A DNA stretch of 64,000 nt. Source: Trachythela sp. YZ-2020 (lineage: Eukaryota > Cnidaria > Anthozoa > Malacalcyonacea > Clavulariidae). The first letter of the stretch is position 1, and every line of letters begins with the position of its first letter. The position numbers and the translations under genes are program-made. Under the pieces are notes generated by a model that was not told the DNA's origin, searched no databases, and saw only the letters and a program-made list of their open reading frames with translations. The stretch lies in contig JADLSH010000073.1 of NCBI GenBank assembly GCA_016169945.1, positions 744,001 through 808,000 on the forward strand. Reading direction: 5' to 3'. Of this stretch, positions 10,241-21,300 are shown piece by piece.

Positions 10241-11200
10241 TGTTGGTAGATTCTTTACGAAGATTCGGCGGTTGAGTAGGATCAATCAACCTAAAAATCA
10301 ATGTTATTGTATTTTTCGGTAGATTGATCCTACTCAATCGCCCGAGGGGTGTATCACTCAAAAAAATCTCGTACACCCCTCCGAAAAATCCCTAAAAATC
10401 CTTAAAAATCCTAAAAATCTTTCAAAATCTCTAAATTAAAAGTCTCTGAAAATCTCAAAAATCCCTCAAAAATCTCTGAAAATCCCTGAAAAATCCCTGA
10501 AAATCCCTGAAAATCCCTAACAAATAACAGTATTTCTACTACTTCATGTAAGGTTATGAACAAATTTCGCGCCAAAATTATTGCTTTTTTAGCCGTGCGA
10601 AATCTCACAGGTTTTGATAATGAGAAAACTATTAAAGCAATTTTTGTGTAGAAATATGCGTTGGAAAATGAAATTCAAACCCACCGTAAGTTAAACTTTC
10701 TAATGTTATATGTTTACGAAGCCAAGACAACTAGCATCTTCTAGTAACAAAGTAAAATATCCTTTATATTTCTCTGATTTCCAATTTCTTTCCTCCTGTT
10801 CATTTTGTCATAAATTTTGTAGAAAAGTATTTTTGTTACTGATACATCCACTGTTTTCTGGCCAAAAAAAACACACAAAAACTTGTTTTTGTTCATTTTA
10901 ACAATTTTTAAAAAAAAATTCGCGTGCGCCCGCAATCTGTTGACCAGCGCTGGCAAAATTCCCACGTGTTCTCTGTTGAACCAATCTCATACCAAAAGTA
11001 TACCCGTTCGCATGCAGGTTAGGTGGTGGGCATTTGCCTTGGTAATCTCACAATAAATTTTAATATATATATAATACCTCCTTTTTAAGGAAGAAATGCG
11101 TATCAAGTGCCCCATCTCTGTTACACACTGGTCTGTCCTCTAAGGGATCATAGCTCTTGACAAATGAATTTATGAAAAGGCAGAATGAACTCAGAATATT
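10241..11200. other. Spacer with inverted repeat and AAAATCCCTG array
   Basis: GAGTAGGATCAATCAACC (about 10275) and its near-complement near 10322-10340 form a short inverted pair. From about 10378 to 10520 a degenerate tandem array of units like AAAATCCCTGA follows. At 10980 a fragment beginning CCAATCTCATACC resembles fragments at 32434 and 39556. No coding sequence is seen. Confidence 0.5.
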
Positions 11201-11204
11201 GTTT

Positions 11205-11530
11205 GAATGACTATTATAAACATACAAGGATCTGAGTACAGGGGTACAAGGGGTTTCCGGTTTTGTTTGGAAGAATTTGAATGCATGTTTTTCATAAGTG
11301 CTAAATTGTTGTTGTCAAAAGAGCATACGCATTAAAGGGAACAAAATTCCCAAGTTCTTGTTATTGGACATTCAGCCTTAGTTAAAATTCAATACGATGT
11401 TCCTCCTGACCTTGGCCAGATTTTTGTTTCACTAGCCTAATCAGCCAATCAGCATAGGCCATATTAGGCCAAACTCAAGCCAAGATTTGCAGTGTAAACA
11501 CAGTTTTACAAGTAGAACCTCAAATGACAT
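11205..11530. repeat. Dispersed repeat, second copy at about 38690-39055
   Basis: Shared blocks in the same order include AACATACAA then GATC.GAGTACAGGGG, GTCAAAAGAGCAT / ATCAAAAGAGCAT, TGTTCCTCCTG.CCTTGGCC, AATCAGC/GT..AGGCCATATTAGG and GCAGTGTAAACAC.GTTTTA. This is an interspersed repeat of about 330 bp whose class I cannot identify. Confidence 0.7.
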
Positions 11531-11920
11531 AAACAGATAAAGATCCAATAATTTCAAGCTTATGATTGTGGCCAATAAGCCAGTTCGGAGTTTCGACTGG
11601 AAACAGTAGCATACTTTCAGTTGATATAGATATGCATATTATTCAATTCTTCCAGTCATACAGTAATTATACATGTTATGATTCAACTGGAATATTATGC
11701 AGAACGCGTATGCATTAGCATGCATTCGGTTTATCTAAACTTAGGAGGCGATTAAACCTTTTGCTTTTGTACAATGTATTGTGTGACAGAAAAAAGATAG
11801 TGATATTTTTTGTGAGAAATTTTGTCACGTGTTCTTATGAAACAATTTTAATCCACAAAATATATTTCTATCAAGTTTACATATCCACTATCATAACCAA
11901 AGAGCGTTGTGACTTTGTGT
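11530..11920. other. Spacer, nothing recognised
   Basis: AT-rich sequence without convincing coding potential, RNA gene or clear repeat. Confidence 0.4.
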
Positions 11921-12109
11921 CCACAGGCGTTTTATTAATTGGAGCAGGCTTGGAAAATTAGGGACGGCACGCACGGGCCGCATAACCCCAATTTTCCCAG
12001 CACGTTCCAATTAATGAAACGCCTGTGGAGGAGGTAGGTTTTGATGAGGTTATGCAATAACCAAGGTTAACAGCTAGGTAACCATGCCTCGATACGTCAG
12101 CACGTCACG

Positions 12110-12165
12110 TGACCGAGGGGGGTATATAACATGAGAGCGGTCGACGTTTGGCATCAGTTACCGTT
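12110..12165 (+). promoter_or_regulatory. Possible RNA polymerase II core promoter (TATA plus initiator)
   Basis: A CACGTGAC element (about 12106) is followed by TATATAA at 12123-12129 and an initiator-like TCAGTT with its A at 12156, 33 bases after the first T of the TATA box, which is the canonical spacing. No protein gene follows, so either a non-coding transcript or a chance match is possible. Confidence 0.35.
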
Positions 12166-12247
12166 GCGTGATAAGCAAACATTGTAGGAATATTCTTTTC
12201 TGTCTTCATGATTCGTGTTAAATTTCCACCAATTGCTTAATTGGTGT

Positions 12248-12372
12248 GAAGGTGTTAGCTCTTGAAGGGGTGGTCAGCTCAAGATACGACTTGCATGGAT
12301 CTTAACCTGAGTCCAAGTAACAGTGGTCGCCCCAGGCCACCCCTCTGTCATCAGGGCTAACACCTCACCATC
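12248..12372. other. Large potential hairpin downstream of the TATA motif
   Basis: GGTGTTAGC and AGGGGTGG (about 12250-12275) pair in order with CCACCCCT and GGGCTAACACC (about 12339-12365), leaving a loop or side branches of about 60 bases. It could be a structured RNA or simply an old inverted repeat. It matches no RNA family I know. Confidence 0.35.
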
Positions 12373-12649
12373 CAAACGAGTAAGTATGGTGGACGAAGGT
12401 GTTAACGAGGTATGATCACCTACCTCCTCCACAGGCGTTAGGGCACGCACGGGCGGAAGGGAAATGCGGGAAAGGCGAAGAGAAACGCCTGTTGAATAAT
12501 GTCTCAAGAAGGCAGAAACTACTTACCAAATTGACTATAATGGTCTGGCAAAAGAGTTTGTTAATGATTTTTTATGAACGTAGGCTGTTACAAAAGGCTA
12601 AGAGAGATGATAATACCTTACTAATATCTTCTACTATCAGTTCTATCAA

Positions 12650-12960
12650 CTAGATGCCCCCAAAATCTTGATATTTACCCATACATTATTCTGGCATCAC
12701 TCCCATTATATAAACATGAATCTGCGGTTAATGCTCAGCAACTGGACACTGTACCTCAGTTTGTTAGAGCGCTGCACCGGAATCGCAAGGTCGCAGGTTC
12801 GATTCTTGCCAGAGGACCTAAAGTTGCATTTTTCGCAACTTCTCTTGGTTAGGTCTAAAAGTGCATATAAATTGTCGTTCGAGTATTTCATCCACAAAAC
12901 ACCTTCTACTATTAAAATATACCCAGCCAAGAAGGAATACACGAAAATGTATTGTTTTAT
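12650..12960 (+). repeat. Diverged copy of the tRNA-bearing repeat
   Basis: A tRNA-like head at about 12744-12820 has an A-box-like TTGTTAGAGCGCTGCACCG and B-box GGTTCGATTC. It is followed by the tail GTTGCATTTTTCGCAAC and ATCCACAAAACACCTTC. Upstream is the ATATTTACCCA / CATGAA block also seen at 33180-33240 and, inverted, throughout 55003-56790. It is more diverged than those copies. Confidence 0.7.
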
Positions 12961-13224
12961 GTAAGGATGGGCAATATTTCGGCTCTTTCTCGGTGTATGA
13001 GCAACCGAAATAGGCATACAATAATATAAAGCATACAATAATATAAAGTGACTGGAGCTATTAAACTGCAAACCAAGTTCTTGTGCACGCTCAACCATGC
13101 ACGCTAATATTGTAGAGAAATTCAATTTTTCCAAAATAGGATACTTTATGAGACACTGAGAGAGTGAGCTTGTAATGTGATTTACCTATTTTGAGGATTT
13201 TCAATTTCATATTTCAACTTTAGT

Positions 13225-16200
13225 AGTAGACTACCTTAGACTAGTTTAGTAATAATAGACTACCTTAGGCTTAGACTAGCTTAGAATACCTTGGACTATC
13301 TTAAACTACCTTAGGCTACTTAGACTATCTAAGACTACTTGGTAGACTATCTTAAACTACCGGAATCGCAGGGCCGCAGATTCGATTCCTGTCAAGGACC
13401 TATAGTTGCATTTTTCGCAGCTGTTCCTGGTTAGGTCAAATAAACGTATATAATATAGTCTCAATAATTTTCCATCTACAAAACCCTTCAATTACCTTAA
13501 ACTACCTTAGACTACCTTAGAGTATCTTAAGACTATCTTAAGACTACCTTAGGCTACCTTTGGCTACCTTAACCTACCTTAGACTACCTTAGACTACCCT
13601 AGACTACCTTAGACTACCTTAGACTACCTTAGCGGCCATCTTAGACTACCTTAGACTACCTTAGAATACCTTAGAATACCTTAGACTACTTCAGACTACC
13701 TTAGACTACCTTAGTCTACCTTAGAATACCTTAGACTACCTTAGCCTACCTTAGCCATCTTAGACTACCTTAGACTACCTTAGACTACCTTAGCATACCT
13801 TAGCCATCTTAGACTACTTTAGACTACCTTAGACTACCTTAGACTACCTTAGACTACCTTAGACTACCTTAGCCTACCTTAGCCATCTTAGACTACTTTA
13901 GACTACCTTAGCATACCTTAGCCATGTTAGACTACTTTAGACTACCTTAGACTACCTTAGCCTACCTTAGACTACCTTAGACTACCTTAGCCTACCTTAG
14001 ACTACCTTAGACTACCTTAGCATACCTTAGCCATCTTAGACTACTTTAGACTACCTTAGCATACCTTAGCCATGTTAGACTACTTTAGACTACCTTAGAC
14101 TACCTTAGCCTACCTTAGACTACTTTAGACTACCTTAGACTACCTTAGCCTACCTTAGACTACTTTAGACCACCTTAGACTACCTTAGACTACCTTAGAC
14201 TACTTTAGACTACCTTAGACTACCTTAGCCTACCTTAGACTACTTTAGACCACCTTAGCCTACCTTAGACTACCTTAGACTACAGACTACCTTAGACTAC
14301 CTTAGCTAGCCTACCTTAGACCACCTTTAGACTCACCTTAGAGTACCTTAGACTACCTTAGTCTACCTTAGACTACCTTAGACTACCTTAGACTACACCT
14401 TAGCCTATTAGACTACCTTAGACTACCTTAGACTACCTTAGCCTAGTAGACTACCTTAGACTACCTTAGACTACCTTAGACTACCTTAGACTACCTTAGC
14501 CTACCTTAGACTACCTTAGACTACCTTAGACTACCTTAGACTACCTTAGACTACCTTAGACTACCTTAGACTACCTTAGCCTACCTTAGACTACCTTAGA
14601 CTACCTTAGACTACCTTAGACTACCTTAGACTACCTTAGACTACCTTAGACTACCTTAGACTACCTTAGACTACCTTAAACTACCTTAGACTACCTTAGA
14701 GTATCTTAAGACTACCTTAGCCTACCTTAGACTACCTTTACTACCCTAGACTACCTTAGACTACCTTAGAATACCCAGTTAGCCTACCTTAGACTACCTT
14801 AGACTACCTTAGACTACCTTAGACTACCTTAGACTACCTTAGCCTACCTTAGACTACCTTAGACTACCTTAGACTACCTTAGCCATCTTAGACTACCTTA
14901 GACTACCTTAGACTACCTTAGCCTACCTTAGCCATCTTAGACTACTTTAGACTACCTTAGACTACCTTAGCCATCTTAGACTACCTTAGACTACCTTAGA
15001 CTACCTTAGACTACCTTAGACTACCTTAGACTACCTTAGACTACCTTAGACTACCTTACCCTAGACTACCTTAGACTACCTTAGACTACCTTAGCATACA
15101 GTACCTTAGCCTACCTTAGACTACCTTAGACTACCTTAGACTACTTTAGACTACCTTAGACTACCTTAGACTACCTTAGACTACCTTAGACTACCTTAGA
15201 CTACCTTAGACTACCTTAGCCTACCTTAGACTACCTTAGACTACCTTAGACTACCTTAGACTACCTTAGACTACCTTAGACTACCTTAGACTACCTTAGA
15301 CTACCTTAGACTACCTTAGACTACCTTAGACTACCTTAGACTACCTTAGACTACCTTAGACTACCTTAGACTACCTTTACTACCTTAGACTACCTTAGAC
15401 TACCTTAGACTACCTTAGTCTACCTTAGACTACCTTAGACTACCTTAGACTACCTTAGACTACCTTAGACTACCTTAGACTACCTTAGACTACCTTAGAG
15501 TACCTTAGACTACCTTAGACTACCTTAGACTACCTTAGACTACCTTAGACTACCTTAGACTACCTTAGACTACCTTAGACTACCTTAGACTACCTTAGAC
15601 TACCTTAGACTACCTTAGACTACCTTAGACTACCTTAGACTACCTTAGACTACCTTAGACTACCTTAGACTACCTTAGACTACCTTAGCCATCTTAGACT
15701 ACTTTAGACTACCTTAGACTACCTTAGACTACCTTAGCCTACCTTAGCCATCTTAGACTACCTTAGACTACCTTAGCCTACCTTAGACTACCTTAGACTA
15801 CCTTAGACTACCTTAGACTACCTTAGACTACCTTAGACTACCTTAGACTACCTTAGACTACCTTAGCCATCTTAGACTACTTTAGACTACCTTAGACTAC
15901 CTTAGCCTACCTTAGCCATCTTAGACTACCTTAGACTACCTTAGCCATCTTAGACTACCTTAGACTACCTTAGACTACCTTAGACTACCTTAGCCTACCT
16001 TAGCCATCTTAGACTACTTTAGACTACCTTAGACTACCTTAGACTACCTTAGACTACCTTAGACTACCTTAGACTACCTTAGACTACCTTAGACTACCTT
16101 AGACTACCTTAGACTACCTTAGACTACCTTAGACTACCTTAGACTACCTTAGACTACCTTAGACTACCTTAGACTACCTTAGCCTACCTTAGACTACCTT

Positions 16201-17062
16201 AGACTACCTTAGACTACCTTAGACTACCTTAGACTACCTTAGACTACCTTAGACTACCTTAGACTACCTTAGACTACCTTAGACTACCTTAGACTACCTT
16301 AGACTACATCTTAGACTACCTTAGACTACCTTAGACTACCTTAGACTACCTTAGACTACCTTAGACTACCTTAGACTACCTTAGACTACCTTAGACTACC
16401 TTAGACTACCTTAGACTACCTTTACTACCTTAGACTACCTTAGACTACCTTAGAATACCCAGTTAGCCTACCTTAGCCATCTTACATGTAGACTACCTTA
16501 GACTACCTTAGACTCCTTAGAGTATCTTTGACTACCTTAGACTACCTTAGACTGCCTTAGACTACTTTAGCCTAGTAGACTACCTTGGACTACCTTACAC
16601 TACCTTAGACTACCTTAGACTACCTTAGAGTATCTTAAGACTACCTTAGAGTACCTTAGATTACCTTAGGCTACCTTAGACTACCTTAGACTACCTTAGA
16701 GTACCTTTGACTACCTTAGAGTACCTTAGACTACCTTGGCCTAGTAGAATACCTTAAACTACCTTACCTATCTTAGCCTAGTAGACCACCTTAGACTACC
16801 GCTTAGAGTATCTTAAGACTACCTTAGACTACCTTAGACTACCTTAGCCTAGCTTAGAATACCTTAGACTACCTTGTACTACCTTAGATTACCTTAGCAT
16901 ACCTTGGGGTACCTTCAACTACCTTAGACTACCTTAACCTATCTTACACTTCCTTAGACTACCTAAGACTACCTTAGTGTATCAAGCCTCTGCGAAGGAG
17001 AGTGATCTTGACCTATCTTAGACTACCTTAGACCACCTTAGTCTACCTTAGTCTACCTTACA
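13225..17062. repeat. Decanucleotide satellite, unit TTAGACTACC, about 3.8 kb
   Basis: The region is almost entirely a tandem array of the 10-base unit TTAGACTACC, roughly 370 units. Common variants are TTAGCCTACC, TTAGCATACC, TTAGAGTACC and a 9-base TTAGCCATC. Long uniform runs (about 14460-14690, 15120-15690 and 16020-16420) contrast with variant-rich edges. Combinations such as TTAGCCATC-TTAGACTACT-TTAGACTACC recur, which points to higher-order amplification. The unit contains TAG and is not a multiple of three, so all plus-strand frames are closed. A fragment of the tRNA-bearing repeat is embedded at 13363-13495. Confidence 0.95.
13363..13495 (+). repeat. Fragment of the tRNA-bearing repeat inside the satellite
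   Basis: Begins within the tRNA-like part (CCGGAATCGCAGGG, GATTCGATTCCTG) and continues into the usual tail (GTTGCATTTTTCGCAGC, CCATCTACAAAACCCTTC). It lacks the first half of the tRNA-like head, so it is a truncated copy. Confidence 0.8.
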
Positions 17063-17434
17063 CAAGTCCAATCTTTCCAAATTTTCACAAAATATTTATA
17101 AGGTATTCAGAAACATTTAAATGTACAATATCATCACAATATCACAATACGAATGTGTTGCTACAGGGAGCTATCAAAGTAGAAAGTCAAGCGAATGGAT
17201 GGAGTTAATTATTTCCCAGCATCTAAAGAGGTAATTCCCCGCCATTTTACCCTGGTCCCTATACCAAAATGGCAATATAATGCCAAATTAATACTCTGTT
17301 TTCCCCCGCAAAGACCCGTTAAAACCCCGAATATGGCCGGCGATGGGGGTTTCAATTGACTAGTGCATTAAAACTCGTCGTTACCTTAATTGTAAAGACT
17401 AGTAAAGAAACATCCTTCTACTAAGTAATACAAG
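17063..17434. other. Spacer, nothing recognised
   Basis: Follows the satellite directly. No coding sequence or recognised repeat. Confidence 0.4.
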
Positions 17435-17645
17435 GTAACGGCTGCGTCCATTTCTAAAGCTTGCAATCTCGGCAAACGCAACGCTCTATTTATGTGGGCA
17501 GATGCGCAAGGAAAAATATATAACAATTTTTCAATAGATTTACCTTATTGCAGTGATATTCACGTTTCAGGTTTACGAATATTTACTGTCCTTCGCTTTG
17601 AAATTGTTCACATTGTATTTCTCCTCTGCCTTGCACTGTCGTTTA
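17435..17645. repeat. Dispersed repeat, second copy at about 40490-40710
   Basis: Both copies share TTTATGTGGGCAGATG, AAGGAAAA.TATATA, TTTACCTTATTGCAGTGAT, TTCACGTTTCAG / TTAACGTTTCAG, GAATATTTACT and CTTTCGCTTTG in the same order. Class unknown. Confidence 0.7.
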
Positions 17646-17649
17646 ATGG

Positions 17650-18400
17650 CTATACAGATTACGGGGAATCGAGGTTGGCTATCTTTAAAACAAGGAAAGG
17701 GGAATCCGGGAATCTGAGAATCCGGGAATCGAGGTTCCGGGAATCGGGAAATAGACATATTAGAACACAAAATTATAGAAAATCACTTTTTATATATAAT
17801 ATTTCACTTTGTTCGCAAACATAATACAAATTAACTAATAACACGGATCTATTTACTGCATATGGGATTCACTAATCATTAATGAACGTATTTAGTTACT
17901 TCAGTGTACATTCTTAACTTTAACTAACATTTTACGTGTATTATGATATACGAACAAATTTTCACAAGTAGTTAAGTTTTCCTAAAAGTGCATATGAAGC
18001 GAAAACTTTCACTGTTTTCAAAAGTAACTTCTTTTGAAGATATTTATTTCCATGCTTCGTTGTTGGGATATTTCGACTTAACGTGACAAATGAGTTTATT
18101 TATGGCTCATTTTTTCCTTCCAAATACTTTCGATTATTGAACAAAATACGATTATTGAACAAAATCATTGGTATCTCGTCTCGAATATTTAGTTTTATAA
18201 ACTGTGGTAATACGAAATTTTCAACCGCTATTCTCATGCACCTTTCTTTGATTGAAGTTCTAGAACTTTCAAGATAAATTCATAAATCCGATTCCCGGAT
18301 TCCTCCATTCCCGGATTCCTCGATTCCCGGATCCCCGATTCCCCGAATCCTCGTTTCCTGTTTTAAAGATATAGCTATCGAGGATTGATGGAACGGAACA
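17650..18400. repeat. Inverted pair of GGAATCCGGGAATC-rich arms
   Basis: 17670-17750 (GGCTATCTTTAAAACAAGGAAA then repeated AATCCGGGAATC) is complementary to 18285-18385 (repeats of GATTCCCGGATTCC, then TTTCCTGTTTTAAAGATATAGCT). The arms carry short internal tandem GATTCCCGG units. This is a foldback-type element with an AT-rich, non-coding centre of about 500 bp. Confidence 0.6.
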
Positions 18401-19800
18401 AGGAATGGAATTGAGCAATAAGACTGAAAGCCGGAATCTGTAAAAGACGCAATATGTAAAAGTCGGAATTTGTAAAACCCGAAATCTGTAAAACGCGGAA
18501 TCTGAAAACCCGGAATCTGTAAAAGCCACAACGGGAAAAGCATATCTCATTGTGTGTTTATTGTTTGTGTGTTTAATGCTCCATTTATGCAGAATAGATT
18601 ATTTTATCTGTATTAGCTATAACAGGGACAGGATAGCGGTTTTCGTCTTTAATGACGTCTTTGGCAACAAATGGCAAAGTCAACGGTGTTTAAAATATTT
18701 GCCGCAAAGAATACAACCGATTAGAAGTGTGCAGAAGCTGGCATCAAAATAAGTCCCACAAACTCACAGCAAACTCACCTCGAAAGTAGATGTGCTTCTA
18801 GATGGAATGATGAAATCAATTCAAAGATTTTTAGTTGCAATTGATGCCTATCGGTATATTGAGGAAACTTAAAAACTTAGCACCTTTTAAAATAAGGAAG
18901 CAACTTGCTGAATCACTTATTCTGTCAAAGATCGACTATACAATTGCAACGATGCGGTACCGAATCCAATCCCGGATTACTTGATAAAGCGTCTCCAGCG
19001 CGTCCAACTATAGTAGCTGCCGGATTTGTAGTGTGGGACGGTTTGTCGACATGCCAAAAGATTTATCTTTGCACTGGCTTCGATAGATTCGAAAGGTTCA
19101 GGCGGTAAGTTTGTGCGTCAGAAAGATATGGCTACATAAAATGCGCGTTTTATCGGTGAATATATCGACCAATATTAAAGACGAAAACCACTGTCTCTGT
19201 TATAGTATGGCTATAGCTAATGCAGATAAAATAATTTATTCTACATGGAGCATTAGAAGCAAAAAACACACACAATGAGATATGCTTTTCTTGTTCCGGC
19301 TTTTACAAATTCCGGGTTTAAAGCAAGGCATATTTTAACATATATACTGGGGGGCCACTTGGCCCCCCAGGCCCTCTTGATGGCCCCCCACTCACACAAA
19401 ATTGGCCCCCCACTCCCTGGGCCCTTTATACATTGGGTCGTTTACAAAGTAAATGATTTGTCTGTGTTTAACGAAATATTGTTTTTATGGCTTATATAGT
19501 TAGACATTTTTAAAGTTTTAGTTAAAACATTGAAATACTATTGGCTTGGCAATTTCAGAGCTCCAGATTTCAAAATTTTCCCGGGAAAAAACTCCCCCGG
19601 ACCCCTACAGGGCTCGCGCCTTCAGCACTCAGATTAAGGGCCCTTTTTCACAAATGGCCCCCCACTTAGAAATCCTTAAAATATGCCCTGGTTTAAAGCC
19701 ATGCCGACTTTCACAGATTCCGACTTTCACCGTTCCGCATTCCATTCCTCGTTCCGTTGCTCGATTCCCCGTCTTTGTTTTACAGATAGCTGTACTATAG
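18360..19800. mobile_element. Foldback element with long inverted arms, interrupted by a MITE
   Basis: The left arm (about 18360-18660: ATTCCTTGTTCCGTT-type block, CCGGAATCTGTAAAAGCC, GAAAAGCATATCTCATTGTGTG, TAATGCTCCAT, GTTTTCGTCTTTAAT) is complementary to the right arm, which runs from about 19170 to 19320 and resumes at 19699-19800. The gap in the right arm is exactly the MITE at 19324-19690. The centre (18660-19170) has no coding capacity. Confidence 0.7.
19324..19690. mobile_element. hAT-like MITE with 8-bp target duplication
   Basis: Ends are CAAGGCATATTTTAA and TTAAAATATGCCCTG, 15-bp TIRs differing at one base. The element is flanked on both sides by GTTTAAAG (19316-19323 and 19691-19698), a perfect 8-bp target duplication. 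An 8-bp duplication with CA-RGG ends fits the hAT superfamily. Internally it is rich in GGCCCCCCA repeats. It is nested in the right arm of the foldback element. Confidence 0.85.
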
Positions 19801-21300
19801 TATCATGACTTCACGTTACATATGATTGTCATAATTATATGCAACCAATATATACGACCGTATTAATTTGTACTTTAATTTGTAATCAACATTTCATTCT
19901 GTAAATTTTTTTCCTGGCTGAATGTTCTTATTTTTCTGAAAATATTTCGTATTTAACATTTTAGCGAGATTCAACAACAATTAATCATTTCGAACGTCTT
20001 TCAGATGTCAATTAGTTCTACCGATATAGATCCGACATTACTTAGGGACCGGTCATTATTTATGGATTTAATCATTAACATATCAACTCAACCATGAAAT
20101 GTTATCATCAGTCTATGTCATCATCCGTCAAAAGGTCAATAATACCATCCTCATCGCTACCATTGGCAGCTTCACCACTATCTCTTTTAACCTTCTATAA
20201 AATACTTATCACGAGTGGACTAGATTGTAGAATTATTTTTCATGCTCTTTCAAAAATGTCTAATCATATAACTGTCTCGTTCTCTAAAAATGACAAGAAT
20301 AATTCGTTCAGAATAGGGCTATTGCATGCAATGTATAATTGCATTTCTTACGATTAATTTGTTTTCCAGCCGTCGCTCGAAGTCTAGCGGTAAAGCGTTG
20401 ACACGCCAACACAAACCTTCGAGTTCGATTCCCTGGGAGGGCTTTTTCTCACTATATTTAATACTTTCAGGTTTCAGCGATCAAAATTTATTTTTTCGAT
20501 GTCTCTGTGGTGAGGAACTGATCTTTTATGATCAGGTTTTAGTTGTGTGTTACTGTTAGGGAAGGAATTCCTAGATTTTATCTTTTTCACTATCGGACAG
20601 TATAAGTAAAAAATGTCGGATATATAAATGTAGACCTATAAAAGGTCCGGTGTCGGACCTATAACCACGGCGTATTAACAAACGTTAGCCATTTATCTAT
20701 TGATGGATTACTTATTATAGCTACAGCTATTTCAATTAAGGTTGTCATGCATGCAATGGTCACATGTACAATCCGCCAAGAGCGAATAGCGAGATGGTTA
20801 TATATCATATTTTAGTATTTTCAGCCAATGAAGTAGCCTAAGACTATAGCTAGCTCTGTTTTGTTTTGGCAATTCCCAGAGGTATACATGCATACTTTTC
20901 TGTGTTTACATTGAATTTGTCGGCGACAACGCGTACAGAAATTTACAAATTAGCGACAAATAACGGTTGAAGTTTTAAGTAATAAGTTGCATCTTTCACT
21001 TCCAATCCTACTATTTCTGGAAGATAGTTCTCCATCGTAAGTCTTGTCTGTAAACCTATGCATAGAGTATCTTTGATATATCAAGCGATTGATATCAAAG
21101 AGCTGTATTACTTGTAAATATGCAAATATGACTATAAATGCTGCTCATCACTTGCTTATCCCACGAGACGATTTATTTAATTTTAGCCTATAAAATATTT
21201 CATTCCCATTATACTCTTCGCGCTTGGCTTGTACATTTGGCTATTAGTATTGCTTGTGACAACGAAATAGCTGTATACTTAATCAAACACAACTTGATAC
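19800..21300. other. Spacer with one tRNA-like stretch
   Basis: AT-rich, no convincing protein gene. It contains the tRNA-like segment at 20371-20442 and a small hairpin AGGTCCG/CGGACCT near 20641-20658. Confidence 0.45.
20371..20442 (+). other. tRNA-like sequence, probable tRNA pseudogene or SINE head
   Basis: An A-box-like TCTAGCGGTAAAGCG and a B-box-like GAGTTCGATTCCCTG are spaced as in a tRNA and followed by a T-rich stretch. The acceptor ends do not pair well and the anticodon arm (GTTG/CAAC) is short, so I do not call a functional tRNA. Confidence 0.4.

Larger units (their letters stand above)
11921..12500. repeat. Foldback unit with inverted CACAGGCGTT ends
   Basis: ACAGGCGTTTTATTAATTGG (about 11923) and its near-complement (about 12008-12026) form one palindrome. 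A related block with GGCACGCACGGGC and GAAACGCCTGT occurs inverted at about 12425-12500. The flanking text GGAGGAGGTAGGT (12028) and ACCTACCTCCTCC (12418) is also inverted. The 390 bp between the two arms holds the possible promoter and hairpin described below. Confidence 0.6.

Noticed and set aside
13225..17062. Decamer array as telomere-like or CRISPR-like repeat
   Set aside because: The unit TTAGACTACC is not a telomere motif (cnidarians use TTAGGG) and there are no unique spacers, so neither interpretation holds.
20371..20442. Functional tRNA gene
   Set aside because: A and B boxes are recognisable but the acceptor stem and anticodon arm do not pair adequately. Listed only as tRNA-like.
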